Positions 8,125-16,227 of a stretch of DNA of 64,000 bases are shown in pieces (the first letter of the stretch is position 1; the number at the start of each line of letters is the position of its first letter). Origin of the DNA: CAZOWM01 sp964583615 (GTDB taxonomy: Bacteria; Spirochaetota; B62-G9; DRHN01); the NCBI GenBank assembly GCA_964583615.1, contig CAZOWM010000016.1:3422-67421 (forward strand), in the 5' to 3' direction. The translations under genes were made by a program, and so were the position numbers. The notes below the pieces were generated by a model. The model saw only the letters and a list, made by a program, of their open reading frames with translations, searched no databases and was not told the origin of the DNA.

Positions 8125-9939
8125 CTACGTCACGTCCAGGTTGATGAGGCCGAGCTCTGCGAGCTGATCGTCTGACACTGGGGAGGGCGCCTCTGAAAGC
8201 GGACAGAACGCCTTTCTGTTTTTCGGAAATGCGATGACGTCGCGTATCGAGGATGTGCCGAGAATCATTGACACGACCCTGTCCAGCCCCAGCGCAATTC
8301 CTCCGTGTGGCGGTGTGCCGTATTCGAGCGCCCTGATGAAGAAACCGAATCTCTCTTCGATCTCCTTGTTGGAAAAGCCGAGCAGCTGAAAAATCGTGTG
8401 CTGAAGCCTGCTGTCGCTTATGCGCATGCTTCCACCTCCGAGCTCTTCGCCGTTGATCACGATGTCGTAGGATCGTGAATGTAGGCCCAGAACCGCTTCT
8501 TCGTCTTCCGGATCGAAATCTGTCCGATCGGGAAGGGTGAACGGGTGGTGGTTCGGTGAAATGCCCTCGGAACTTGAATCAAACAATGGAAATTCCGTGA
8601 TCCAGACGGGGCTGTACGCATCCTTCGGGATAAGGTGCAGGCGTCCGGCAACGTGCAGTCTGAGCTGTCCGAGCGCGCTGTTCACGGTTCTTTCCGATTC
8701 GTCGGCAATGAGCATGATTACGTCGCCGTGTTGAGCGCCGAACCGCTCGATGAGCTTTTTTCGCTCTTCAGAGCTGAAAAACTGCACGATATTCGATTCG
8801 AGATTTCCTTCTTTGACCCGCATCCAGGTCATACCCCCAGCACCGAAACCCAGAACGATTTCTTGCGCGTACTCGTTTTGCAGAACGTTCTTGCTCAACA
8901 GGTCTGAACAGCCCTTCACGTTGATTCCTTTTATCGCACCGCCACTGCTCAGAATATGATGAAAAATTTTGTAGCTCGTGTTCTTGAACAGATCGGTCGC
9001 ATCGCGGATTCGAAAGTCGAATCGTAGATCTGGTCTGTCAGACCCGTAGTTGTTCACCGCATCTTCGTAGCTCATTCGTGGAAAGGGATGAGAAAGCGTT
9101 TTCCCTCCCACTTCGAAGATGCGAGCCATAAGTTCTTCGATTATTCCGTACATGAACTCTTCATCGATGAATGACGCCTCTATATCGAGCTGAGTAAATT
9201 CAGGCTGCCTGTTGGGTCTGAGATCCTCATCGCGGAAGCACTTTACGATCTGGAAGTAGCGTTCGAATCCGCTGATCATCAGAAGCTGCTTGAAAAGCTG
9301 GGGCGATTGCGGAAGCGCGTAATACCGATGCCGGTGAATACGGCTTGGTACGAGGTAGTCCCGTGCTCCCTCGGGCGTGCTTTTCGTGAGCATCGGGGTC
9401 TCCACTTCTACGAAACCGCGCTCATCCAAAAAATTCCGTATACAGCGGTATATGCGGTATCTCTTTAGCAGGTTTTCCTGCATCGAAGGCCTTCTGAGGT
9501 CGAGGTAGCGGTATTTGAGTCTTATTTCCTCTGAAACCGATTCAATCCCCTTGACACTGTCACCAAACACCATCGCTTTTTCAGATATGGAGAAAGGAAT
9601 CCGCTTCGCAGTGCTCAGAATTTCCATATCGTGCGCGATGACCTCTATGTCTCCGGTGGAGATGTTTGGATTTTTCGTTTCGCCCTGCCTTTTAACCACC
9701 TTTCCTTCCACGGATATGCAGTACTCGTTTTTGAGCGTGCCTGCCCGTTTGTATGTTTCCGGAGTCGTGTACTCGTCATTTCTGAACACCACCTGAACGA
9801 CACCGCTCCGGTCCCTCAGGTGGATAAAGAGCAGGTCTCCGTGATCTCTCAGGGCGTCGACCCACCCCTTCAAAAGGACGGTCTTTCCGATGTCCTGCGT
9901 GCCCAGAATTCCGCACTCTGTTCTGTTCTGATATAACAT
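8125..9939 (-). CDS. aspS: Aspartyl-tRNA synthetase, bacterial type
   Basis: A 604-residue class II synthetase of the long bacterial form, with an N-terminal OB-fold anticodon-binding domain, the class II core and a GAD insertion. Landmarks are GWVDALRDHG near residue 25, FRDEDLRPNRQPEFTQLD (motif 2) near 215 and PPHGGIALGLDRV (motif 3) near 550, ending in APSPVSDDQLAELG. A GAGGAGAAG lies ~8 bases before the ATG. The His in RDHG is the residue reported in non-discriminating bacterial AspRS such as that of Pseudomonas, so it may also charge tRNA-Asn; this is inference. It is convergent with gatD, with only 22 bases between stops. Confidence 0.95.
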   Translation of the reverse strand: MLYQNRTECGILGTQDIGKTVLLKGWVDALRDHGDLLFIHLRDRSGVVQVVFRNDEYTTPETYKRAGTLKNEYCISVEGKVVKRQGETKNPNISTGDIEVIAHDMEILSTAKRIPFSISEKAMVFGDSVKGIESVSEEIRLKYRYLDLRRPSMQENLLKRYRIYRCIRNFLDERGFVEVETPMLTKSTPEGARDYLVPSRIHRHRYYALPQSPQLFKQLLMISGFERYFQIVKCFRDEDLRPNRQPEFTQLDIEASFIDEEFMYGIIEELMARIFEVGGKTLSHPFPRMSYEDAVNNYGSDRPDLRFDFRIRDATDLFKNTSYKIFHHILSSGGAIKGINVKGCSDLLSKNVLQNEYAQEIVLGFGAGGMTWMRVKEGNLESNIVQFFSSEERKKLIERFGAQHGDVIMLIADESERTVNSALGQLRLHVAGRLHLIPKDAYSPVWITEFPLFDSSSEGISPNHHPFTLPDRTDFDPEDEEAVLGLHSRSYDIVINGEELGGGSMRISDSRLQHTIFQLLGFSNKEIEERFGFFIRALEYGTPPHGGIALGLDRVVSMILGTSSIRDVIAFPKNRKAFCPLSEAPSPVSDDQLAELGLINLDVT

Positions 9940-10073
9940 ACGGTGTGCTTCTCCTCATGGTTTGAGAGAAAATGTAAGCCTTTTTCTCGGAAAAAGTCAA
10001 GGAAGGACGGCACACGTGTTTTCGTCAGCGCATCGTGAATGCGACCCGCTGCCAGGTACAGGGTCGTTGCTTC

Positions 10074-10946
10074 TCATTTCAGAATCCTGAGATTACCAGA
10101 CAGTTCGAATGGAAGGTCCGTGTGCCCCATAATGGGGAGTGTAGTGGAAAATCCGACTGCTCCGACGAGCTGGTAGCTGGCGGATTCTCCCTGTTCAATG
10201 AGTGCGTATGCGGAGCGGCCCACTTCCAGCACCTTTATATCGATCGGCACGCGCAGGATGCCCCCTCCATTCGAGGGAATAGCGGCCGTTTCCATTTCAG
10301 ATCCGGAGGCCCACATATGACCGTTTATTGAAAGCGCATATGCAAGGTCTTCCACAGACATGCCTATGGGATTCGGATTCGAAAGAAATATATTGAGCTC
10401 GAGGGTGGCGGTCGTGAGCCCCAGGCGAACGATACGAAGAGCATTGAAGGCGATTTTTGGAAACCTGAGCACAGGAAACTCGCCTTCTTTGCTTACCGGG
10501 ACAGAGACATCTCCGAGGACCGGAACATTGAAAGAAAAAACGCAGCGCAGATCGTAGGAGGAGCGTTCCTCTTTGATGAGGCTTTGGAATGTTTCGAAGA
10601 GTCTTTTGTATTCCACATTCATGGGAAGTTGCACGATGCTGTCCCCTTGCGCAGCAATCTCGAGACCACGGGTCTGTTCGCCTGCAATAAAGGAACTGTT
10701 GTTTATCAAAAGTTCATAATTGAAACCGGATAGTTTCAGACCGACCTTATTGGGGTTTGAGATTTTCAGATCGAAGAGGAGGTCGAGCCCGGAAAATGTA
10801 AGTCTTGTCAGCCGTGTGGACTCCACCTCCACAGTTGGAGGCCGGATTTGCACGGATTTCATCAAATCCCTGACACTCGAACAGGAAGGTAAGGATACAG
10901 TCATGCCGGTAAGGATCAGCAGAACAACGTGTCTGAAAGGTTTCAT
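10074..10946 (-). CDS. Lipoprotein with two LEA14/WHy-type domains
   Basis: A 290-residue predicted lipoprotein. The signal peptide MKPFRHVVLLILTGMTVSLPSC ends at a cysteine in a lipobox-like LPSC, so it is probably lipid-anchored to the outer or inner membrane. Two copies of the LEA type 2 (WHy) domain follow, each with the hallmark Asn-Pro-Asn strand: LKISNPNKVGLKLSG near residue 75 and IFLSNPNPIGMSVED near 200. The start is set at the ATG at 10946 because GAAGAGG lies upstream and the signal peptide begins there; an in-frame ATG at 11012 would bury it. LEA14-like lipoproteins are common in Gram-negatives; their role is poorly known, possibly stress protection or envelope lipid handling. 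Confidence 0.8.
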   Translation of the reverse strand: MKPFRHVVLLILTGMTVSLPSCSSVRDLMKSVQIRPPTVEVESTRLTRLTFSGLDLLFDLKISNPNKVGLKLSGFNYELLINNSSFIAGEQTRGLEIAAQGDSIVQLPMNVEYKRLFETFQSLIKEERSSYDLRCVFSFNVPVLGDVSVPVSKEGEFPVLRFPKIAFNALRIVRLGLTTATLELNIFLSNPNPIGMSVEDLAYALSINGHMWASGSEMETAAIPSNGGGILRVPIDIKVLEVGRSAYALIEQGESASYQLVGAVGFSTTLPIMGHTDLPFELSGNLRILK

Positions 10947-11068
10947 CGTGTGGACCTCTTCTCTTTTGTAAAGAAACATCGTACCACATGAACAAAACTG
11001 GATCAATATCAATTTTTCCGGTGCGTTTCACAAGGGGAGCCGAGGGATTGGGAGGTGGCATTTTTCCG

Positions 11069-11097
11069 TTGACTCTACAGGGTGATAAATGTATTTT
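11069..11097 (+). promoter_or_regulatory. Candidate sigma-70-type promoter for the OmpA-like lipoprotein gene
   Basis: TTGACT at 11069-11074 and TATTTT at 11092-11097 are separated by 17 bases, ~75 bases before the ATG at 11170. The region between the two divergent lipoprotein genes is AT-rich and otherwise without features. Confidence 0.4.
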
Positions 11098-11169
11098 CTC
11101 GAAATAAATAGCATAATGGTATATATTATAAAGCTGAAGCATGAATAAATCGATGGAGGGCTACTGGTA

Positions 11170-11940
11170 ATGAAGAAATTGAATATTATAACGACAATAT
11201 TCGCAGTAATCATCAGCGCAATATTTCTCTTTTCCTCGTGCGCCACTCAGCAGGAGGTGGTTGTGGAGGAGGAACCGCAGGTTGTACAGGAGCCGGAACC
11301 TGAACCTAAGTCCGAAATAAAAAAGGTCGAAGTAGCTAAACCGGAAGTGAAAGAAGAGGTGGTTGTTGAAGAAAAAGAGTACATCGAGGAGACGGTGGAA
11401 GAACAAGAGGAAGAGGCACCGGATCTGATGATTGTGACGAAAGTGGAGGAGGAAATAGAAACCGCGCCAAAGGATAGTGACGGTGACGGAGTTGAGGACC
11501 GTACGGACCGGTGCCCTGGAACCCCCAAAGGAGTCGATGTTGATCGGTACGGGTGTCCGGAGATGATTACAGAGCTCGCATCCATCGAGTTTACTCTCGA
11601 ATTTGCAATCGACAGCGCGATGATCAGGCCGGAATACAAGCAAAGAGGACGGGAAGCGATCCAGTACATGAAAGCGCATCCGGAGGCTCGCCTGGTTGAT
11701 GTTCTCGTTGAAGGACATACGGACAGCACTGGAACCGATGCCTATAACTACAAACTCTCGATACGGCGGGCATACAACGTCAAGCAGTATCTCGTGAAAG
11801 AGCTGGGAATCGATCCTGATATGATACAAACAGCAGCATTCGGTGAGAAATATCCTGTTGCAAGCAATAAAAACGCTGCTGACCGTCAGAGAAACCGACG
11901 TGTGGACATCACGTTTTCTTTGAGAAACCTGAACTATTAG
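11170..11940 (+). CDS. OmpA-family peptidoglycan-binding lipoprotein with TSP3 calcium-binding repeat
   Basis: A 256-residue lipoprotein. A signal peptide ends at LFSSC, giving a lipidated cysteine near residue 24. A long Glu/Val-rich acidic linker (residues 30-95) follows, then one thrombospondin type-3-like stretch, DSDGDGVEDRTDRCPGTP, that would bind calcium, then an OmpA C-terminal domain (roughly 140-256). The peptidoglycan-binding signature is seen in VEGHTDSTGTDAYN and the final NRRVDITF. The protein would tether the outer membrane to the cell wall, like Pal or OprF-type proteins. TGGTAATG precedes the start with GGAGGG a few bases further up. This gene is among the best evidence that the organism has an outer membrane. 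Confidence 0.9.
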   Translation: MKKLNIITTIFAVIISAIFLFSSCATQQEVVVEEEPQVVQEPEPEPKSEIKKVEVAKPEVKEEVVVEEKEYIEETVEEQEEEAPDLMIVTKVEEEIETAPKDSDGDGVEDRTDRCPGTPKGVDVDRYGCPEMITELASIEFTLEFAIDSAMIRPEYKQRGREAIQYMKAHPEARLVDVLVEGHTDSTGTDAYNYKLSIRRAYNVKQYLVKELGIDPDMIQTAAFGEKYPVASNKNAADRQRNRRVDITFSLRNLNY

Positions 11941-12097
11941 GGCGTGTAACAAACGGTTTTCGTTGTATCTCTTTGTTAAGGGCTTCAAGCTCTCACCGGT
12001 TCGGTTGCGATGACGGTGAAGGTATGAAATAAAAGGCGCTTACTCCCTCTGAGTCCTGTGGGACGCAGACGTGGAGGAGTGAACCCACTTCAAATCA

Positions 12098-12607
12098 ATG
12101 ATTTTCCTGAAATTACTCTCCAAGCTGGTAAAAATACTCAAATCGGGAGAAATGCCGTCCCAGATTGCAGGGGGATTCGTTTTGGGTATGGTGATCGGGC
12201 TCATTTCGCTGCGAAGCCTTTTGGCACCTTTCCTCATCCTCCTTGTGATAATACTCGATGTAAATATTTCGGCTGCAATTTTTGCTGCTCTTTTATTCAG
12301 AGCGGTTGCCTATTTCGCTGCTCCGCTTTTTCACATTTTCGGATATTGGGTGCTGGTGGAAATGAAGGCCCTACATGATGTGTGGGGCTCCCTGTACAGT
12401 ATTCCGGTCGTTCCCTACACCCGATTTAACAACACGGTGGTTATGGGGAGCCTTGTCGTCTCTATTGTAATTCTTTACCCGGTATTCGCGGGAGTGAAGC
12501 TCCTGTTGCTGAATTACAGAAAACATTTCGTGCATAGAGTTCGTACGTGGAAGGTGATGAAAATTCTCGGCCGTTCAAAACTTGTGAAATGGTTTGCAGG
12601 AGTGTGA
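12098..12607 (+). CDS. TIGR03546-family uncharacterised membrane protein
   Basis: A 169-residue protein with about four hydrophobic segments, opening with a short amphipathic stretch and containing IAGGFVLGMVIGLI. It matches my memory of family TIGR03546, an integral membrane protein found only in bacteria with outer membranes and usually paired with a TIGR03545 gene. That partner follows here 17 bases downstream on the same strand. The function of the pair is unknown; a role in envelope biogenesis is only inferred from distribution. No strong ribosome binding site is seen directly before the ATG (a GGAGG lies ~20 bases upstream). Confidence 0.7.
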   Translation: MIFLKLLSKLVKILKSGEMPSQIAGGFVLGMVIGLISLRSLLAPFLILLVIILDVNISAAIFAALLFRAVAYFAAPLFHIFGYWVLVEMKALHDVWGSLYSIPVVPYTRFNNTVVMGSLVVSIVILYPVFAGVKLLLLNYRKHFVHRVRTWKVMKILGRSKLVKWFAGV

Positions 12608-12624
12608 AATCTCGGGGGGTGGGA

Positions 12625-14508
12625 ATGAGAAAAAAGGGTGTTATCGGGCTTTCGGTTATTTCGGCTCTCGTGATCGTGGTCAACATGGTGTTCTTGGACA
12701 AATGGGTGGAGAAGGGGATGGAGTCTCTTATCGCTCGTCTGGTCGGGGCGAGGGTTGAATTCGAAAAAGTCGACGTGTCCATTGCGGCGGCGCGAATCGG
12801 ATGGGAGCGGCTGCAGGTTGCCGACCCTGATGATACCTGGAGTAATCTATTCGAAACAGGACCGTGCAGTTTTCAAATTGCACTGGAGCCGCTGTTTTCA
12901 AAAAAGTTCATCATAAAAACCGTGCTAGTTCATGAATTGAACTTCAACACCCCCCGTCAGACAGATGGAAGCCTGAAGAAAAAAAAGAGCGCGCGCCGCG
13001 GGAAACCGCCCGAGGTGCTTGTAAAGGTAATCGAGAACCTTGAAGAAGAGGTGCAGCTGATGCCGGTATTCCGCACTGAAGAGATAGCGCATGCGCTTGA
13101 TATCGACTCGCTATTGGCGGAAGCCCGGTTAGAATCTCCCGGCCGCATTGCCTCTCTCCAATCCGAAGTTTCGGCTGTGTACAGTGCATGGGATGATCGC
13201 CTTGCCCAGCTCAGAAACGCAGGCCGGATCGAGGAAATACGCGAAAGCGTATCGTCTATCGACGTGGAGCGTGTCGACACGGTCGAAGAGATGCTGAACA
13301 TGCTTGCAGTGCTGGATGAAAATTTCGCACAGCTGGAGAACGTCCAACAAGAGATCGAACAGACAAGGAGTTGATTTCTCAAGGATTCATCTCGTCTGCG
13401 GACAAACAGGGAATCAGTGGACACGTGGGTTCAGGAAGATGTGCAAAACATTCTCGAGCGGCTCAAGCTTCAATCGTTTCGGTCGGCTGACATAGGAAAA
13501 CTATTACTGGGTGAAAAAATCGTTGAACGGATGAAAAAAGTACTCCGCATTCTCGGGATCGTTCATACAGTGCGGGAAAGGGGTGTAAAACGATTTCCTG
13601 AAAAGCAAAGAGCCGTTCGGCTCGCAGGGCAGGATATTCATTTTTCAGACAGGAGTCCCATTCCCGATTTCTGGATTCAAAGGGCAAAACTCACGGGAGT
13701 CACGAAAGGGGGGATAGATTTTTACGGTGCACTTCACGATCTCGCTTCCCATCCCGATATCATCGAAAAACCGCTGACCGTCGATGTGTTGGGAAAAGGG
13801 AAAAAGAATGCGCGCCTCGCATTTTCAGGGATCATGGATAGCGAAAACGGTGGCTCGAGAGGCTATTTTTCAGTGGCGATGGAAAACTTCCCGACCGGGC
13901 AGTTTGATTTTTCTGATTCCGCATTTTTTCCCTACAGGGGTGAGAACGGCACCGGAACCTTGAATGGAAATCTCGAGTACTCAGAGAAAAAGTTTCTTGC
14001 GGATGTCTCATATTCTGCGCGTAATATCACGCTTGTGCTCAAACCTGCAGAGAAGCTCAATGTAAATTTCAGTGAAGAGTTCCTGGAAACTTTTTCCGAT
14101 GAGACAGAAACCTTTTCACTCGAAGCCCGTATTTCTTTCACGGGTGAGGGGTTTGATTTTTCGCTCAGGTCCAATCTGGATGACGCGGTCACGAAAGCTG
14201 TCCAGTCCCTCCTTGCTGAAGAATCACGGAACGCGCGGACCCGGATCGAAGAGAAGGTAAGGGAAGAAACGGCAGCTCCCATACAAAAGCTCGATTCGGT
14301 GATAAATGAGAACGAAGAGAAAGCGCATTCGGAAATAGAATCCCTGGAAAATCGTCTTGATTCACTGGAGCAAAGCATCGATATGAAGAGGGATGAATTG
14401 AAGGCAAAGCTTCTCAAGCAAGAAGGGAAAAAACAACGGATGGAGGAGGAGGTGTTCAGGCAGTTCGAGAAATATCTTAACAAAACCGAAAGAGAAGAGG
14501 GGAAGTGA
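12625..14508 (+). pseudogene. TIGR03545-family large envelope protein, interrupted by an in-frame TGA
   Basis: A membrane-anchored protein of about 627 codons. It has an N-terminal transmembrane helix (VIGLSVISALVIVVNMVFL), a body that resembles AsmA-type proteins in being largely beta-rich with coiled coils, and a long Glu/Lys-rich coiled coil at the C-terminus (from ~540). Codon 250 (13372-13374) is TGA, and the same frame stays open on both sides: the part before ends in EIEQTRS and the part after resumes FLKDSSRLRTNRESVDTWVQ. No frameshift is needed, so this is a single point change, a sequencing error, or readthrough. The start at 12625 follows GGGGGGTGGGA. Its partner TIGR03546 is just upstream. 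Protein family members are normally one uninterrupted chain. Confidence 0.7.
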
Positions 14509-14512
14509 TCCA

Positions 14513-14611
14513 GTGGTGAAGAAGGTATTTCTTTTTGCAGTCTGCGGTGAGGTCGTGTGTTTTGTTCGTGCACTGCCGCATGGAGCCCAGAAGCGAAAGA
14601 ACACACAATGA
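14513..14611 (+). CDS. Possible very short ORF with signal-peptide-like start
   Basis: A GTG-initiated frame of 32 codons begins VVKKVFLFAVCGEVVC and follows an AGAGGGGAAG, five bases after the preceding stop. The N-terminus looks like a signal peptide but the rest is short and featureless. It may be a truncated remnant or chance. Little more can be said. Confidence 0.2.
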   Translation: MVKKVFLFAVCGEVVCFVRALPHGAQKRKNTQ

Positions 14612-14626
14612 AAGGGGGAAAACGGC

Positions 14627-15187
14627 ATGACTGCTATCGGAGAGGCGTTCATAGAACATACCAAATATCGCTTTCTTGGGCCCTCTGATCAAAGGAGAGA
14701 AAAAATGGCAAAGCGCGGGGCGTCGAAAGAAAAAAATACCAAAGGGACCAGAGAACAGCTCGCCCATGAGTTGATGAAGATGATTCAGGATATTGACGTG
14801 GATGGGTTGATCTACCTCGTCGAGCAGGCGAATGTGCTCCTTTATAACCAGCGGGTTGAACAGATAAACAAAAAAATCGCGGGGCTGAAGAAAAAAGGCC
14901 GTGAGGAAATCGATGGTGTGGGTATCGAAGAAACAAAAGACGGGAAAAACTTTTTCATTCTCATCAGAAACGAGCGTGTTTTTTTCACGCTGGAGGAAAT
15001 GAGACAGATCGTTCGTATGTGTCACGCTGCCGATGACGAGGCGGATGCGTCGAAGCGGTTGTACAACTGGTTTTACAAAAACAGAAAGGACCTGCTCGTC
15101 GACTGCGCGGTTGAAACGAGCAGAGACCCTCATTTTGCAAACCTCTATCACAAGGTCATCACTACATATAAGCCCAAAGAAAAATGA
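14627..15187 (+). CDS. Conserved-looking hypothetical protein
   Basis: A 186-residue, soluble, charged protein I do not recognise. Residues 20-40 are Lys/Arg-rich, followed by a helical region (ELMKMIQDIDVDGLIYLVEQANVLLYNQRVEQINKKIAGL), then a mixed region with EMRQIVRMCHAADDEADASKRLYNWFYKNRKDLL. There is no signal peptide, membrane segment or catalytic motif. Two starts are possible: the ATG at 14627 after AAAGGGGG, and an ATG at 14705 after AAAGGAGAG, both with good binding sites; the first is used here. Codon use and length support a real gene. It sits between the TIGR03545 gene and a drug/metabolite transporter on the same strand. Confidence 0.6.
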   Translation: MTAIGEAFIEHTKYRFLGPSDQRREKMAKRGASKEKNTKGTREQLAHELMKMIQDIDVDGLIYLVEQANVLLYNQRVEQINKKIAGLKKKGREEIDGVGIEETKDGKNFFILIRNERVFFTLEEMRQIVRMCHAADDEADASKRLYNWFYKNRKDLLVDCAVETSRDPHFANLYHKVITTYKPKEK

Positions 15188-15260
15188 CGACAATTTATCC
15201 GATCTGTAGCCGAACGGACTGGATGAATCCGGCTGCAGATTCCGGTGTTCTGCGAAAACG

Positions 15261-16175
15261 ATGAAAACGGAAAAGAAAAAAGGCGCGTACGCCGCGATTC
15301 TCATAGCTACCCTCCTGTGGGGTACAACCTATCCCACCATCAAGTTCGGACTCGTACACATGCACCTGCCCCCGATTTCGTTCCTGTTGATGAGGTTTCT
15401 CATCGCTTTTGTCACCCTCTGTCCCGTGCTGTTCGTGAAGAGCATCCGCAATGAGGTGCGCTGGAGTTTTAAAGAAGTGGATATCGTGCTCCTCGGGCTG
15501 TTTGCAGGTCTCAGCTACAGCCTGCATTTCATCGGACAGGTGAACACAACTGCAGGCGCTGCCACAATTTTTATCAATACGTACGTGCTGTTTACGCCCT
15601 TTTTCGGGAGTCTTCTCCTCGAAAAGGGGATAAACCGGATACAGATAATCGCGGCGGTGAGTGGATTTTTCGGTGTGGTGGTCATCGCGTTCGGGGATCT
15701 GCTATGGTTGAAAGCAGACGGAGTGACGCTTGCGGGGACCCTCTTTGTCTTCGGCTCCGGGCTCTTTACAGGGCTATATATAACCTACAGTGAAAAGGTG
15801 CACAGGTTGAGATATAGAGGAAAAACCCTGCATCCGATCACCATCTACTTTACATCGACTTTCTATTCTCTCGCTGTCATGTGTTTCGCAGGCCTTCTTA
15901 GAGGAGAACTGCCGCAGTTTTTGTCTCTACACTTGCCCGCGCTTTTGGCGGTCTGTTATCTTGCACTATTCTGCACCAACGGAGCGTTTGTACTCTACCT
16001 TATTGCAGTGAGAGATCTCGGATCCGTGAACAGTGCTGTTTTCATGCTCTTTCAGATCATTGTGAGTATGTGTATTTCGTTCATCGCGCTGAAAGAAACC
16101 CCAGATTTCTTCATGTACACCGGTACGGGTATTATCCTCTTTGCGATGGTTTTGACGGGATTCAACCGGTGGTGA
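15261..16175 (+). CDS. EamA/DMT-superfamily transporter
   Basis: A 304-residue inner-membrane protein with about ten hydrophobic segments in two repeats, beginning with AAILIATLLWGTTYPTIKFGL, the typical first helix of EamA proteins. The half-repeat conserved feature GAATIFINTYVLFTPFFGSLLLEKG in helices 3-4 is the usual EamA proline-containing stretch, and SVNSAVFMLFQIIVSMCISFIALKE is its counterpart in the second half. Members export amino acids, nucleotides or drugs; the substrate cannot be read from sequence. It is convergent with the signalling operon that follows, with 52 bases between stops and no obvious terminator. Confidence 0.85.
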   Translation: MKTEKKKGAYAAILIATLLWGTTYPTIKFGLVHMHLPPISFLLMRFLIAFVTLCPVLFVKSIRNEVRWSFKEVDIVLLGLFAGLSYSLHFIGQVNTTAGAATIFINTYVLFTPFFGSLLLEKGINRIQIIAAVSGFFGVVVIAFGDLLWLKADGVTLAGTLFVFGSGLFTGLYITYSEKVHRLRYRGKTLHPITIYFTSTFYSLAVMCFAGLLRGELPQFLSLHLPALLAVCYLALFCTNGAFVLYLIAVRDLGSVNSAVFMLFQIIVSMCISFIALKETPDFFMYTGTGIILFAMVLTGFNRW

Positions 16176-16227
16176 GATAGAAGAATTGTACCGTCCTGAA
16201 GGCACTGAGAAAGAATAAATCTCGACT

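Noticed and set aside
13372..13374. TGA read as selenocysteine
   Set aside because: The surrounding sequence (TRS-stop-FLK) has no redox motif, the family has no Sec members that I know of, and no obvious hairpin follows at once. FDH in this window also uses Cys, so Sec use has no support here.
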